DNA from: Sphingobacterium sp. UBA4616
GTDB lineage: Bacteria > Bacteroidota > Bacteroidia > Sphingobacteriales > Sphingobacteriaceae
Reading direction: 5' to 3'
NCBI GenBank assembly: GCA_002386525.1
Contig: DGIS01000028.1
Span: forward strand, 88,877-152,876
Length of the DNA: 64,000 bases
Shown: piece after piece, positions 9,155 through 16,864 of the stretch
Layout of the letters: each line of letters starts with the position of its first letter
How positions within the stretch are numbered: position 1 is the stretch's first letter
Made by a program: the position numbers and the translations under genes
The notes under the pieces: generated by a model
The model's input: the letters and a program-made list of their open reading frames with translations, nothing else
What the model was told of the DNA's origin: nothing
Database searches by the model: none

Positions 9155-9646
9155 TAATAGACAATTTTCCACGAGTCTGTTCACTTTTTAATACATTCCC
9201 CAACGACATTGCGACAATAATATTAAAAAAAATATATTTTTAACTCAATAGCACTCAAGTCCGCCACATCCTAACAAAATATTACCAATTAAGAGAGCTT
9301 TGCAAGGAAAAATCGATAATTTTACGTAACAAACCTATCACAAAGAAAAATATTATAAGGCGAATAAACAGAATGGCACAGAAATTGAATAACACATACT
9401 ATACTTGAGAAAGTATACTTTTCATAAATTTAGGTTAATAATTGGTTAGGTTAAACACTTGAAGTTCCCCACTTCAAGTGTTTTTTTTTGTAGAATTAGC
9501 TTGCATCAAATAACTTTCTATTCCGCTTCTGGTGTGACTTTTATGTACAACTTCACTTCCTTTTCTAATAACACTTCTACGCTAAGCATACCTTCTATTT
9601 ATAGCACGGCAAATCATTTATCGAGGTCTGTAATGAAACTTTAAAA
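9155..9646. other. AT-rich intergenic stretch with a terminator, no gene seen
   Basis: Open frames here (for example 9459-9644) look like chance. A small hairpin at 9400-9417 and a strong terminator at 9453-9489 are the only structures seen. The terminator lies about 300 bp past the last gene, so either the mRNA has a long 3' tail or a small RNA ends here. Confidence 0.4.
9453..9489 (+). terminator. Strong Rho-independent terminator
   Basis: Arms 9453-9465 and 9471-9483 pair perfectly around a TCCCC loop and run into an unbroken T tract to 9489. Confidence 0.85.
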
Positions 9647-9672
9647 TAAATACATTGCATTACTATGTATTT
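9647..9672 (+). promoter_or_regulatory. Palindromic operator candidate for the PadR-type regulator
   Basis: Perfect 8-bp inverted repeat AAATACAT (9647-9654) / ATGTATTT (9665-9672) with a 10-bp spacer, ending 16 bp before the PadR start codon. PadR-family sites often contain ATGT/ACAT half-sites, so autoregulation is a reasonable inference. Confidence 0.5.
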
Positions 9673-9688
9673 TGTTATATTTACCTCC

Positions 9689-10033
9689 ATGAACAAAGAA
9701 TTTATTGACAAATGGATTTCACAGCTAAAAAAAGGAAGCCTTTCTTTTGTTATACTCGGTGTCCTCGCTTACGAGCAAGAATACTATGGTTACGATCTTA
9801 TCCAGGAGGTCAAGAAGAAAACCACCATTGATATTGCTGAAGGAACATTATACCCTTTATTAATTCGTTTAAAAAACGAGGGGTTGGTCGAATCGCAGTG
9901 GGTTCCGCAGAAGACTGGGATTCCAAGAAAATATTACAAAATAACAAAGGAAGGCCAAAGTACCTTCTTAGAAATGAGAAGTTACTGGGCAGGCTTAAAC
10001 CAACACTTAACCACCTTGACTCATGCATTATAA
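9689..10033 (+). CDS. PadR family transcriptional regulator
   Basis: 114 residues from the ATG at 9689; the frame opens 24 bp earlier but those codons lie in the operator region. It has the PadR winged-helix pattern: LSFVILGVLAYEQEYYGYDLIQEV, then IAEGTLYPLLIRLKNEGLVES, then PRKYYKITKEGQ. Proteins of this size (PadR subfamily 2) are small repressors that dimerise through a C-terminal helix and respond to small molecules or membrane stress. Its 3' end overlaps the next gene by 11 bp, a common arrangement with HAAS-domain membrane partners. The palindrome just upstream suggests self-regulation. Confidence 0.88.
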   Translation: MNKEFIDKWISQLKKGSLSFVILGVLAYEQEYYGYDLIQEVKKKTTIDIAEGTLYPLLIRLKNEGLVESQWVPQKTGIPRKYYKITKEGQSTFLEMRSYWAGLNQHLTTLTHAL

Positions 10034-10640
10034 CCAAATACATTTTACCAATAGATTCTCGGCTCAGCTTTATAAAAATTACATGTCAACAGCCACGGCT
10101 CTTGTCAAAAAATTAGCATTGGAGCAACGTCAGGATATATTATGCGAAATTAATAGTCACATATTTGAGGCGTTGCAACAGCAATTTCCCCAACAGTTAA
10201 TCCAGGATACGACGCCTATGCAGCTCGAAGATATTTTGGAGAAGCTAGGTTTACCTGCGACCTTTATCTTAGAAATGATCTCTTCAGCCTCCTTAGGTCA
10301 GGCAATAGCGCCTTCAACTGAACCGACATCCCTCTTGCAGATCCCCATCATATTTGCACGAGCGATAGTCAATTTGGTTTATTACACCACCTATACCCTG
10401 ATGCTTATTGCTATATTTTTAGTAGTGGCCAAGTTTGTTGATCCACAGGGAGTAGGCTTTTTCTATGCGCCCAATAAGTTTTTCATATTCGGAAAACTTA
10501 TTCTACAGCACGAAGAGGCCATACGGTATGAACAGTTGGGCAATTATTTTATTCCAGTTCTTCTATTTATCATCATTGGGCTGTATTATTCTTCAACGCT
10601 TATTCTAAAAATCAAAAAATCTATATACCATAAATTATGA
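10023..10640 (+). CDS. HAAS/DUF1700-like membrane protein paired with PadR
   Basis: 205 residues. The N-terminal ~95 residues are helical and soluble, with a pattern typical of HAAS/DUF1700 domains (LVKKLALEQRQDILCEINSHIFEAL, then LEDILEKLGLPATFI). Two hydrophobic segments follow at about 120-142 and 178-198. These proteins usually sit next to PadR regulators and are thought to be anti-regulator or membrane-sensing partners. The ATG lies inside the end of the PadR gene, and the stop overlaps the next start by 4 bp, so all three genes are translationally coupled. Function is inferred from context. Confidence 0.65.
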   Translation: MHYNQIHFTNRFSAQLYKNYMSTATALVKKLALEQRQDILCEINSHIFEALQQQFPQQLIQDTTPMQLEDILEKLGLPATFILEMISSASLGQAIAPSTEPTSLLQIPIIFARAIVNLVYYTTYTLMLIAIFLVVAKFVDPQGVGFFYAPNKFFIFGKLILQHEEAIRYEQLGNYFIPVLLFIIIGLYYSSTLILKIKKSIYHKL

Positions 10641-11956
10641 AAAGAACCCCACTTTTGCTCTTGCTATTAGGCAGTCTAACCAGCCCTATTTTAAAAGCCC
10701 AACAATTTAGTCCTATCCGGATGGACAGTCTGATGTCAATATTAGAAAATAACCAAGTCTGGATGGGCAGTATTGCCATCAGTAAAGGAGACGAATTGCT
10801 CTACCAAAAGGCCATTGGATATGCAGACATCGCCCAGAAAAAGAAAGCGAGCCCAGATACCCGCTATGGTATAGGGTCGATTTCAAAAACTTTCACAGCA
10901 ACCCTTGTTCTGAAAACAGTTGAGCTTGGAAAACTCCAGTTAAACCAGACATTAGCAACATACTTTAAGAACATTCCAAACGCAGAAAAGATCACAATTC
11001 ATCAATTGTTAAATCATAGTAGCGGTGTTCATAGCGTCACCAACGACAAAGATTACCTGACATGGAACACTCAACCTCAAACTGAACAGGAACTTGTTGA
11101 ACGCATTATCAAAGGTGGTGCTGAATTTACCCCCGGAAGCAAACATGAATACAGTAATTCAAATTATATTTTACTGACATATATCCTAGAAAAAGTATGG
11201 AAAAAAGATTACGCTGCGCTCTTGAAAACGTATATCTGTGGACCATTGAAATTGGAACAGACCACATTTGGGCGTCCACAAAATAATAGCGGTACTGTTA
11301 GTGAATCCTATCGATTTACGCAAGAATGGATCCTTGAACCACACACCCACAACTCTGTTCCCCTCGGTGCGGGGGCAGTTTGGTCAACGCCAACAGATCT
11401 AGACAAATTTTTCAATGGTTTATTCAGCCATAAAATAATCAATGCGGCGAGCCTCGACGCCATGAAAAAAATAGATCAAGGTTATGGACTTGGCTTATTC
11501 CAGTTGCCGTTCTATGAGCATATGGGTTTTGGACATACCGGCGGAATCGATGGCTATTCTTCTGTAGCTGGGCATTTCGATGATGGTAATGATAATGTCG
11601 CTATCATTAGTAACGCCAACAATTATAATAATAATGAAATCCTAAAGTTCAGTTTAGGTGAACTTTATAAAAAGTCCTTGCCACTACCGGATCTTACGGA
11701 AGTACAATTGACAGACGAAGAAATTACTAGTCTTGTTGGCGAATATAAAAGCGAACAGCCTCCAATCCAGATAAATATTACCCGAGAAGGAAACAAAGTG
11801 TTCGGACAGGTCATTGGTCAACCGTCGTTTCAGCTGAAAGCAAAGGATAAAAACACGCTGATTCAACCGCAATTTGGTGTAAAAATAGTTTTCGAGCGCA
11901 ACGAAAACAAAATGACACTCTACCAAAATGGACATACACTTGTTTTGAAGAAATAA
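10637..11956 (+). CDS. Secreted serine hydrolase, class C beta-lactamase/DD-peptidase fold
   Basis: 439 residues with a signal peptide (LLLLLLGSLTSPILKAQ). Penicillin-binding-type motifs are present: S81-x-x-K84 in GIGSISKTF, the Y172-x-N174 motif in EYSNSNY, and H300-TGG in FGHTGGIDG. About 100 extra residues follow the catalytic domain, as in many Bacteroidota beta-lactamase-related proteins, and may be a small beta-barrel accessory domain. Likely substrates are D-amino-acid peptides, peptidoglycan or esters; true beta-lactamase activity is uncertain. Being last in the PadR/HAAS operon suggests envelope-stress control. Confidence 0.85.
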   Translation: MKRTPLLLLLLGSLTSPILKAQQFSPIRMDSLMSILENNQVWMGSIAISKGDELLYQKAIGYADIAQKKKASPDTRYGIGSISKTFTATLVLKTVELGKLQLNQTLATYFKNIPNAEKITIHQLLNHSSGVHSVTNDKDYLTWNTQPQTEQELVERIIKGGAEFTPGSKHEYSNSNYILLTYILEKVWKKDYAALLKTYICGPLKLEQTTFGRPQNNSGTVSESYRFTQEWILEPHTHNSVPLGAGAVWSTPTDLDKFFNGLFSHKIINAASLDAMKKIDQGYGLGLFQLPFYEHMGFGHTGGIDGYSSVAGHFDDGNDNVAIISNANNYNNNEILKFSLGELYKKSLPLPDLTEVQLTDEEITSLVGEYKSEQPPIQINITREGNKVFGQVIGQPSFQLKAKDKNTLIQPQFGVKIVFERNENKMTLYQNGHTLVLKK

Positions 11957-12055
11957 GGAGACATTGTTGCTAGTGCGCGTAGCTATACGACTTGATTAAT
12001 GAATATAACCCCATTTGCTATCCATATCTTCCCTATTCATCAAATTGTACAATCT

Positions 12056-12088
12056 AAAAAGCAGGATTTTATTTAAATCTTGCTTTTT
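12056..12088 (+). terminator. Terminator after the serine hydrolase operon
   Basis: Arms 12056-12069 and 12075-12088 pair over 14 positions with one wobble and a 5-nt loop; the right arm ends in five T. Confidence 0.7.
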
Positions 12089-12090
12089 AA

Positions 12091-12380
12091 GTTTCATATT
12101 TCACGATTTGTCTAAACAGACATTATTGGGGCAGTCAAGGCAATAGAACATATTTTGGGAATTCACTTACGCTGAAACAATACTTTATGCTGGGTTATAT
12201 TCATAAATTTAATATTGTAAAAACAAAGAAGTAGCTCATTTAAGATCCAAACCGTGTCTACAAGACATATTCTTGGGGATTAAATCAATACCTTCTCTTT
12301 TGCAAAAGAGGTCATTTGAGCGCTGGTTTAAACCTTGTTGTATATCCTTTGGGTTTCCTTGATAACAGCTATGCTATAGC
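12091..12380 (+). pseudogene. Possible remnant of a beta-barrel-like protein, stops in frame
   Basis: One frame reads as protein on both sides of two stops (TAG at 12232, TAA at 12241). Before them it gives SQGNRTYFGNSLTLKQYF; after them YKTYSWGLNQYLLF and GHLSAGLNLVVYPLGF, with alternating hydrophobic residues as in barrel strands. There is no start codon context and the frame runs into the repeat tract on the right. I do not recognise the family. Chance cannot be excluded, but the frame keeps its phase through ~95 codons. Confidence 0.35.
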
Positions 12381-12430
12381 GTTGCTATCTGTTTGGTCTT
12401 TCGTTGCTATCTGTTTACTATAAGACCAAA
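12380..12430. repeat. Direct and inverted repeats flanking the 11-bp tandem tract
   Basis: The 15-mer CGTTGCTATCTGTTT occurs at 12380-12394 and 12402-12416, a 22-bp period (twice 11). TTTGGTCTT (12392-12400) and AAGACCAAA (12422-12430) form a 9-bp inverted repeat. The 15-mer read in reverse resembles the tandem units to its right. Confidence 0.75.
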
Positions 12431-12435
12431 TAATA

Positions 12436-12578
12436 GGTAACGAAACAGCAAACCGTAGGCAAAGGAACAACAACGAAATAGCAGAGAAACAGCAAAGGAT
12501 AGGCAAAGAAATGGCAGAGAAACGGCAAAGAAATGGAAGAAAAACAGCAAAGGATGGGCAAAGAAATAGCAAACCAAT
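12436..12578. repeat. Tandem degenerate 11-bp repeat, 13 units
   Basis: Thirteen consecutive 11-bp units in exact register, with consensus close to RGCAAAGAAAY. Examples are GGCAAAGAAAT at 12502, 12524 and 12557, and GGCAGAGAAAC at 12513. The strand is purine-rich and free of stop codons in all three frames of the opposite strand, which explains overlapping open frames there. It lies just past the 3' end of the zinc-ribbon gene. No function is assigned. Confidence 0.9.
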
Positions 12579-12627
12579 ACGCCAGTAGTACCAACGAAGG
12601 TAGCAATAAGAAACAAGAAAATGCTCG

Positions 12628-13239
12628 TTAAAATCTTTCAATATTTGATATCCTTCTTTTCATTTCTTCAAGTTCAGAACGTGACAATTTTCGCTGTTCA
12701 GCATAACTATCAGCATACTGCTCTTTCAATTTGCGCAGACCCTTTCGGCTATCCGCTTCATAATCGTTAACATCAAAAGTCACTGAATCTGCTGTTAAAT
12801 TGGCTATACGATAGAGTGTACGCATCGTTTTACCATCCTTTGGATAAGAAACCTCATACACATCGCCTACTTTTGGATCTTTCAGGTATTTTTCTTTCTT
12901 TTTTGCACCTGAAATCCCAGCTATAACAATAGCAGCTACTAAAAGTCCAATCAGCATTAAACCCGTAAAATAACCGATAGGTGTTTTACGGATAGTTCCT
13001 GAAGACAGGGATTGAAGTGTCTGTGGCTTAATTTCAGATTGGTAGCTCAACTTTTTGCAATGATTGCAAATCGTAATAATCTGCGCAGAATAGGGAAATA
13101 TGGGTATCCAAAAAATATGAAAATACTTAATCTGTCTATAGGCAAAGAGAGACTGAGCCGTGCCACAATAATCACAGTCGCCTACTGCCGATTGCGATTT
13201 GTTAGTTAATACCTTGGTTCGTGTGCCAAAAATAATCAT
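12628..13239 (-). CDS. Zinc-ribbon membrane protein of unknown function
   Basis: 203 residues from the ATG at 13239 (MIIFGTRTKVL), which matches how this Bacteroidota zinc-ribbon family begins. The open frame continues to 13347, but those codons come from a repeat and are left out. A CxxC pair (DCDYCG) and a second one 30 residues later (CNHCKK) form a zinc ribbon around the run IKYFHIFWIPIFP. One membrane helix follows (about 93-113). The C-terminal ~85 residues are charged and cytoplasmic or periplasmic, ending in a coiled-coil-like stretch (RKLSRSELEEMKRR). Function is unknown. It is convergent with the remnant on its left. Confidence 0.7.
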   Translation of the reverse strand: MIIFGTRTKVLTNKSQSAVGDCDYCGTAQSLFAYRQIKYFHIFWIPIFPYSAQIITICNHCKKLSYQSEIKPQTLQSLSSGTIRKTPIGYFTGLMLIGLLVAAIVIAGISGAKKKEKYLKDPKVGDVYEVSYPKDGKTMRTLYRIANLTADSVTFDVNDYEADSRKGLRKLKEQYADSYAEQRKLSRSELEEMKRRISNIERF

Positions 13240-13312
13240 AGTATGAAGCATTTTAATTCTGTATAATCGGAATACAAGAATCCTGCCCAATTCCGAACAG
13301 AATATACAAGGA

Positions 13313-13347
13313 TTTACAATTCGCAATCCGCCGTTTACGATTCGCAA
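13313..13347. repeat. Two 14-bp direct repeats, 21-bp period
   Basis: TTTACAATTCGCAA (13313-13326) and TTTACGATTCGCAA (13334-13347). This resembles the short 'TTACGAATTGCGAATT' type repeats scattered between genes in many Bacteroidota, which translate as RIVN/LRIVN-like strings. Confidence 0.65.
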
Positions 13348-13666
13348 CTACCCATCAATATGCTAATAGGCGCCATATTGCAAAGTCCAGATGAAAGCTT
13401 TAAGCAAAAAAGCAGCTTCCGTTTTTTATCTATACTAGATCAGCTCGTCTATATTTAATCATTCTGACTCAAAAATTACAAAAAAGCTAAAAATAAAGTA
13501 TAGTTATCAGGTGGATTTTATATATTTGCATTAACATTTTTTAACACATGAAACAGCATATACAGTATACCCTTGAAAAACGAATGTCCTAAGGGGATGT
13601 TTTACAAGTAAATTCAAATATCTCCGATAACCCATCTCAAACAATACACTCACTATTATAATTAGT
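13348..13666. other. Leader region of the first SusC gene, with -7 element at 13521
   Basis: TATATTTG at 13521-13528 matches TAnnTTTG; no good -33 partner is seen. The implied leader is about 130 nt. It contains a 14-codon frame, ATG at 13548 to TAA at 13592, which might be a leader peptide but has no special codon content. Nothing else was recognised. Confidence 0.4.
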
Positions 13667-16600
13667 ATGACAAAAAACAACATAAATTTTGTCGTAATGG
13701 CCGCGCTTTGTCTAAGTTCTGGCGCACTATACGCACAAAACACTATAAAAGGAAAAGTAGTTGACAATAACAACAATCCTATTCAAGGGGCTACTGTCAC
13801 CGAAACGACCAGTAAAAAACAAGTACAGACAGATACAAATGGTCTATTTGAGTTACCTTCTTCTGGCAGCTCGCTAAATATCAATATACAATATATAGGC
13901 TTTGAAAGTAAAACGGTTCAAACTAATCCGACAGGCTTTACCACAGTTCAACTTGTGCCTTCAACTGCCCTGTTAGACGAAGTGGTCGTAACGGCTTTAA
14001 ATATATCCAAGGAAAAAAAGACGTTAGGATATTCTATTCAGGAACTAAAGGGAAAAGATCTTTCCGAAGCTAAAGAAAGTAATCTCGTAAACTCCTTAGC
14101 CGGAAAAGTTGCTGGGGTTCAGGTAACAAATAGTCAAGGAAATATGGGTTCTTCGAGAATTATTATCCGTGGAGAAACTTCCATTGCCGGAAACAATCAA
14201 CCTTTATTTGTGATTGATGGAACACCTGTTGATAATTCCCAGCTGGGAACGAGTGGTAACCGTGACTATGCAAATGCAATTTCAGATATCAACAGCGAAG
14301 ACATCGAATCCATAAGCGTACTAAAAGGGCCTAATGCAGCTGCGTTGTATGGTTCAAGAGCCGCCGCTGGGGTGATTTTGATTACGACAAAAACTGGAAA
14401 AAAACGCAAAGGATTGGGGATAAATATTAATTCAAATAATACCATTGAACGTCTTGCCGTTCTACCCGATTATCAAAATGTATTTGGACAAGGTGCCAAT
14501 GGAAAGTTCAGCTATGTTGATGGAAAGGGTGGCGGTATCAATGATGGTGTTGATGAAAGCTGGGGGCCAAAAATGGATGGCAGACTCATCCCACAATTTT
14601 ATTCAAAGGGTGAAGCAGTACCTTTCTTGCCACATCCAGATAACGTACGCAGCTTTTTTGGAACAGGACGAACATTAAACAATGGAATATCTATTGCCGA
14701 TGCCACAGATAAAGTTGATTATCGTTTTTCTTATAACAATAGTAATCAAACAGGAATTATCCCAAATTCTTCGATTGAAAAAAATAACTTCAATATTAAC
14801 ACACGTTATAAAATCACGGAAGATCTGACACTTACAGCAAATGCAAATTATGTACGTACAAACTCAGGTAATTTACCAGGTGTAGGGGGCTTTCGCTCGA
14901 ACGGCTATATGCTCCAATTTACCTGGTTTGGCAGACAGGTCGATGTTTCCCGTTTAAAAAATTATCGGGATGAAAACGGTAACCTTGTCAATTGGAACAA
15001 TAGTTATTATAGCAATCCATACTTCATCGCAGAGGAAAATACGGTACAGCAACAACGCGACCGAATTTTTGGAAATGTTGGTTTAAATTACAAGATCAAC
15101 GAGTTTTTGACAGCCAACTTCCGTACTGGTAACGATTATTATACTGATCGTAGAAAAATACGGATTGCTTATGGTACCAATGGTACACCCTACGGTTCCT
15201 ATGAAGAAGATGCTTATACAGTAAATGAAAATAATACGGAGTTTACTTTAAACTACAATAGACCGCTTTCAACAGACTTTACGCTGGATATATTAGCTGG
15301 AGGTAATATACGTAGCCAATCGCGGCAACGCAATAACCAAAAAGCCCCGCGTTTAGCTGTACCTGATGTCTATACGCTAGCAAACTCCAGAGATGCCTTG
15401 ATTTCAACAGGTGAATATAGCCCATTGAAGGCCTACAGTATTTTTTCATCGGCGCAATTAGGGTACAAAAATTATGCATTTTTGAATCTAACAGCTCGAA
15501 ACGACTGGTCTTCTACTTTGCCTGTTGACAATCTTTCGTATTTCTATCCGTCTGCAAACGCTAGCATAGTCCTGACAGATGCATTCGCTATTCAAAGCGA
15601 TATATTGTCTTTCTGGAAATTACGGGGGGGATGGTCCAAAGTAGGTAAAGATACAGACCCTTTTAGTTTAATTGATTCTTATCTATTTAGTGCACCATAC
15701 GGAGACAACCCACAATTATCGGTCAATGACATTAAGAAAAACCCAGACCTAAAACCCGAAACAACCACCTCAACTGAGCTAGGTACCGAACTGGCTTTCC
15801 TAAAAAATAGAGTGCGATTAGACTTAAGTTTATACGACATCAATAGTATCAACCAGATTTTAGCCGTTGATGTGAGTCCATCGACAGGTTATAAGAAGAA
15901 ACTCATGAACGCCGGAAAGATCAACAATAAGGGGCTTGAAATTCAATTAGGGGTTACACCGGTGAAAAAACAGGATTTCCAATGGGATATCAATGTCAAC
16001 TTCGCAACAAATAAAAGTAAAGTTGTAGAATTAGACAATGAAGGATTATTACAAAGTTATACGATCGGATCATCAGGAACCGTGCAAGTTTTGGCCGCAG
16101 TCGGAAAACCCTATGGGACTCTTTACGGAACTGGCTTCTTACGAAATGAAGCGGGTCGCCTTATCGTGAACGCAGACGGAACACCTGCCACTGATCCAGT
16201 GAATCACTATTTTGGCAAATTTACACCAGATTGGTTGGGCGGTATTACAAATCAATTCCGTTACAAAAACTTTGATTTAAGCTTTTTGATAGACATCAAG
16301 CATGGGGGCAAACTCTACTCAGGTACGAATGCGACTGGTAGAGGAACTGGGGTATTGGCCTCGACTCTCCCTGGAAGAGATGCTGAACATGGCGGACTGA
16401 GTTATACAGTTAACGGGACAACCTATGATGATGGTATTATCGTAGATGGCGTAAATGCAGACGGTTCAGAAAATACGAAAGTTGTATCGGCACAACAATA
16501 TTATAAAACGCTATATAGAACCAATGAAGCAAATGTATTCGATGCTTCTTATGTTAAATTGCGCGAGGTAAAACTAGGTTACCAATTGCCAAATCATTGG

Positions 16601-16786
16601 ATTTCCAAAATCGGCTTTCAGGGAGCTTCGTTCTCTTTAGTAGCTCGAAACCTATGGATTATCCATAAGAACGCACCCAATATTGATCCAGAGACAGCCT
16701 TTAATACAGGCAATGCACAAGGTTTGGAAAGTTTACAGTTACCGACCACAAGAAGCTTTGGCTTCAATTTAAATCTTAAGTTTTAA
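13667..16786 (+). CDS. SusC/RagA family TonB-linked outer-membrane protein
   Basis: 1039 residues with a signal peptide ending at ALYAQ. Order: a carboxypeptidase-like beta-sandwich (about 25-105, GKVVDNNNNPIQGATV), a TonB-box-like DEVVVTA stretch (about 105), a plug domain with QPLFVIDGTPVDN and SISVLKGPNAAALYGSRAAAGVILITTK, then a large beta-barrel with a typical C-terminus ending in Phe. SusC proteins are the TonB-powered pores of glycan or peptide uptake systems. No STN domain precedes the sandwich, so it is not of the sigma/anti-sigma transducer type. The SusD partner follows 78 bp later. The substrate is not indicated by neighbours. Confidence 0.95.
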   Translation: MTKNNINFVVMAALCLSSGALYAQNTIKGKVVDNNNNPIQGATVTETTSKKQVQTDTNGLFELPSSGSSLNINIQYIGFESKTVQTNPTGFTTVQLVPSTALLDEVVVTALNISKEKKTLGYSIQELKGKDLSEAKESNLVNSLAGKVAGVQVTNSQGNMGSSRIIIRGETSIAGNNQPLFVIDGTPVDNSQLGTSGNRDYANAISDINSEDIESISVLKGPNAAALYGSRAAAGVILITTKTGKKRKGLGININSNNTIERLAVLPDYQNVFGQGANGKFSYVDGKGGGINDGVDESWGPKMDGRLIPQFYSKGEAVPFLPHPDNVRSFFGTGRTLNNGISIADATDKVDYRFSYNNSNQTGIIPNSSIEKNNFNINTRYKITEDLTLTANANYVRTNSGNLPGVGGFRSNGYMLQFTWFGRQVDVSRLKNYRDENGNLVNWNNSYYSNPYFIAEENTVQQQRDRIFGNVGLNYKINEFLTANFRTGNDYYTDRRKIRIAYGTNGTPYGSYEEDAYTVNENNTEFTLNYNRPLSTDFTLDILAGGNIRSQSRQRNNQKAPRLAVPDVYTLANSRDALISTGEYSPLKAYSIFSSAQLGYKNYAFLNLTARNDWSSTLPVDNLSYFYPSANASIVLTDAFAIQSDILSFWKLRGGWSKVGKDTDPFSLIDSYLFSAPYGDNPQLSVNDIKKNPDLKPETTTSTELGTELAFLKNRVRLDLSLYDINSINQILAVDVSPSTGYKKKLMNAGKINNKGLEIQLGVTPVKKQDFQWDINVNFATNKSKVVELDNEGLLQSYTIGSSGTVQVLAAVGKPYGTLYGTGFLRNEAGRLIVNADGTPATDPVNHYFGKFTPDWLGGITNQFRYKNFDLSFLIDIKHGGKLYSGTNATGRGTGVLASTLPGRDAEHGGLSYTVNGTTYDDGIIVDGVNADGSENTKVVSAQQYYKTLYRTNEANVFDASYVKLREVKLGYQLPNHWISKIGFQGASFSLVARNLWIIHKNAPNIDPETAFNTGNAQGLESLQLPTTRSFGFNLNLKF

Positions 16787-16864
16787 GCAACTGAAATCAT
16801 CGCTGCCTAAGGCAGTTCGATTTCTCACTAGCGAACAATTGAAGAACAAATAATTATTTTGAGC

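Noticed and set aside
12369..12641. Open frames on the minus strand across the 11-bp repeat
   Set aside because: The repeat is stop-free in all three frames on that strand. The peptides repeat (FLCRFSAIS-like) because of the DNA repeat, not because a protein is coded.
13240..13347. Longer N-terminus of the zinc-ribbon protein
   Set aside because: The extra codons come from a direct repeat, and the family begins at MIIFG.
13548..13592. 14-codon leader peptide upstream of SusC
   Set aside because: Start and stop exist, but there is no repeated codon or hairpin that would support attenuation.
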